Below, in pieces: positions 52,325-53,698 of a stretch of DNA of 53,698 nucleotides (positions are counted from its first letter, which is position 1; every line of letters starts with the position of its first letter). Source of the stretch: Veillonellaceae bacterium (GTDB taxonomy: Bacteria > Bacillota > Negativicutes > Veillonellales > Negativicoccaceae); assembly GCA_022771805.1 (NCBI GenBank), contig JALELM010000017.1, forward strand, positions 1 to 53,698, read 5' to 3'. Made by a program: the position numbers and the translations under genes. The notes under the pieces were generated by a model. That model did no database searches. It worked only from the letters and a program-made list of their open reading frames with translations, and was not told where the DNA came from.

Positions 52325-53285
52325 CAACACACCGATGACATGGGATGAACGATTTGCGATTGAACAGCGTCTGCTGTGGCAATCGGCTTTTTTGATGGCA
52401 GTAATTGCGGTGGCGGCAACTTGGTTCGGTTTGCTTACCAATTCACATGCGATTTTGATTGACGGGATCTTTTCCTTCGTCGCCGTCGTTATTAAAATTT
52501 TGATGATTATGACCTCCCGCTTGACCACGCGCGAATCCAGCCGCAAATTTCAATTCGGGTATTGGCAGTTCGAGCCGCTCGTGTTGGCTGCGGAGGGAAG
52601 CTTTACGCTCATCATTATCGTGTACGCCTTCCTTAACGGTCTGATCAGCATCATCGGCGGCGGGAACCCGATGAACTTCGGCCTGGCCTCGCTGTATGCG
52701 TTCGTGTTTACGTTTTTGAACATGGGTTACTTTCTGTATGTGCGGCGCGTAAACAGAAGGCTGAAATCCAGCCTGGTGCATTTTGACAATATGAGCTGGC
52801 TTGTTGATGCGGCATTTGCGGCCAGCTTGTTTATCAGCTTTATTCTTGCGTGCGGATTGGAACAGACCCCGTACGGGCATTGGAGCGTCTATGTCGACCC
52901 GATAATTTTGCTGGTGCTTTCACTGACGATGTTCCCGGTCGCGATGAATATCCTGCTGCCGGCGGTGAAACAAATTCTCGGCATGGCACCGGAGGGCCTG
53001 CACGACGAAGTCCACCGTGTGATGGATGATTTTTCGGCGCGTTACGGGTTCAAAGATTATGTCAGCTCCGTGCAGCGCTACGGGAAAATTTCTTTTGTCG
53101 AAATAGATATTCTGATTCCCAAAGATTACCCGATTACCGGCGTAGCCGATCTCGATCGTATTCGCGATGAAATAGACAAAGCCCTCGGCGGACGTGCCGT
53201 GCAGAAATGGCTGACGATCACTTTCACCTCCACGCGCAAATGGATGGCGCAGGATTATGAACTGGAGGAAGAAGAGGAAGAATAA
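52311..53285 (+). CDS. Cation diffusion facilitator family protein
   Basis: 324 aa from ATG 52311; GTG 52305 is an alternative. Six membrane segments and a cytoplasmic C-terminal domain (PEGLHDEVHRVMDDFSARYG; SFVEIDILIPKD) with an acidic tail. FQFGYWQFEPLVLAAEG corresponds to the CDF segment before TM3. The usual metal-site HxxxD patterns are altered: TM2 keeps Asp51, but the HS..D positions read Phe54 and Ala58, and TM5 reads Ser162-xxx-Asp166. So this may be a divergent CDF subgroup with another ion or altered site. Divergence judged by eye. Confidence 0.83.
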   Translation: MAGGSNTPMTWDERFAIEQRLLWQSAFLMAVIAVAATWFGLLTNSHAILIDGIFSFVAVVIKILMIMTSRLTTRESSRKFQFGYWQFEPLVLAAEGSFTLIIIVYAFLNGLISIIGGGNPMNFGLASLYAFVFTFLNMGYFLYVRRVNRRLKSSLVHFDNMSWLVDAAFAASLFISFILACGLEQTPYGHWSVYVDPIILLVLSLTMFPVAMNILLPAVKQILGMAPEGLHDEVHRVMDDFSARYGFKDYVSSVQRYGKISFVEIDILIPKDYPITGVADLDRIRDEIDKALGGRAVQKWLTITFTSTRKWMAQDYELEEEEEE

Positions 53286-53312
53286 GTAGTTATAATTATA
53301 TAGAGAAGCATG

Positions 53313-53347
53313 AACAGATCGATGCATGTTGCGCCGATCTGTTTTTT
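53313..53347 (+). terminator. Intrinsic terminator after the cation transporter
   Basis: AACAGATCG/CGATCTGTT stem with a 13-base loop followed by a T run. Confidence 0.85.
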
Positions 53348-53348
53348 C

Positions 53349-53377
53349 TTGACAAGAGAGACATTACGTGATATCCT
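53349..53377 (+). promoter_or_regulatory. rRNA operon promoter P1
   Basis: TTGACA, 17-base spacer, TATCCT. Confidence 0.82.
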
Positions 53378-53416
53378 ACTAAAGTCGTTATAAAAAGTAG
53401 CAGACGAAATATCCGC

Positions 53417-53445
53417 TTGACAGCGAGAATGAAGTAGGCTATAAT
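53417..53445 (+). promoter_or_regulatory. rRNA operon promoter P2
   Basis: TTGACA, 17-base spacer, TATAAT: a perfect consensus promoter about 140 bases before 16S. Confidence 0.93.
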
Positions 53446-53470
53446 GACAAAGTCGCTATGAAGCGACAGC

Positions 53471-53490
53471 GGTTCTTTGAAAACTGAACA
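53471..53490 (+). promoter_or_regulatory. boxA-like antitermination site of the rRNA leader
   Basis: GGTTCTTTGAAAACTGAACA resembles the boxA region of rRNA leaders (core TTCTTTGAAAACT), where Nus factors bind. Confidence 0.65.
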
Positions 53491-53581
53491 ATGCAAGAAA
53501 AAGCCAATGTGCGGGTTCAAAGAAATGAACTCGAAAACAAAGCACCGAAAGGTGCAAAACGAATGAGCAAGACAAACTACT

Positions 53582-53698
<117 letters not shown>

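Overview
This window is a 53.7 kb chromosomal segment lying between two rRNA operons on the + strand. It opens with the 5S gene and terminator of one operon and ends about 117 bases into the 16S gene of the next. The organism is most likely a diderm Firmicute of the class Negativicutes (Veillonellales/Selenomonadales type). It pairs Firmicute traits (strong Shine-Dalgarno sites, a T-box leader, ECF transporters, TTGACA/TATAAT promoters) with outer-membrane proteins: five TonB-dependent receptor loci whose last residue is F or W. GC content is moderately high and genes are tightly packed, with many 1-14 base overlaps. No mobile element, phage gene or CRISPR array was seen. The genus cannot be fixed from the 16S stub.

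Layout. (1) 0.6-8.4 kb: an iron/cofactor uptake island. It holds a receptor pseudogene (a frameshift at a G6 tract plus an in-frame amber stop), an intact BtuF/FepB-type binding lipoprotein and two receptors on the - strand, one with a G9 coding tract in its plug domain. (2) 8.7-10.6 kb: three universal stress proteins. (3) 10.6-15.2 kb: a six-gene overlapping operon (DUF2157 and GDYXXLXY-like membrane proteins, an ArsR-family metal sensor with two metal sites, SixA-like phosphatase, YfbR-like nucleotidase, PdxY-like kinase). (4) 15.2-21 kb, mostly - strand: M48 protease, a polytopic membrane protein, tRNA-Gly(CCC), a RibU-like S component and a sodium:solute symporter. (5) 21.2-23.4 kb: two adjacent SEL1-repeat proteins. 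(6) 23.4-26.7 kb: a tryptophan T-box (specifier UGG) in front of an ECF transporter whose first gene fuses an S component to an ATPase. (7) 26.8-29.0 kb: a HisC-like aminotransferase and a YkvI-type transporter. (8) 29.1-32.8 kb, - strand: DUF1934, argS, pyrG.

(9) 33.1-44.4 kb is the most interesting region. Two paralogous TonB-dependent receptors are followed, after a weak terminator, by two paralogous peptide/nickel-type binding lipoproteins, two permeases and two ATPases. This is a nearly complete outer-to-inner membrane import route, probably for a metal chelate, nickel/cobalt or a peptide-like ligand. It is preceded by a promoter, a perfect 23-bp dyad and a leader in which one strand (GCATCTTC) can pair with three partners, one of them the ribosome-binding/start region. 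(10) 44.4-52.2 kb: a compact type IV pilus/type II secretion-like operon (PilB, PilT-like, PilC, pilin, prepilin peptidase, four minor pseudopilin-like proteins, a PilM-PilN fusion, a PilO-like protein) with no secretin. (11) 52.2-53.3 kb: a divergent cation diffusion facilitator, then tandem rRNA promoters and 16S.

All identifications come from reading translated sequence and motifs by eye. No database search was possible.
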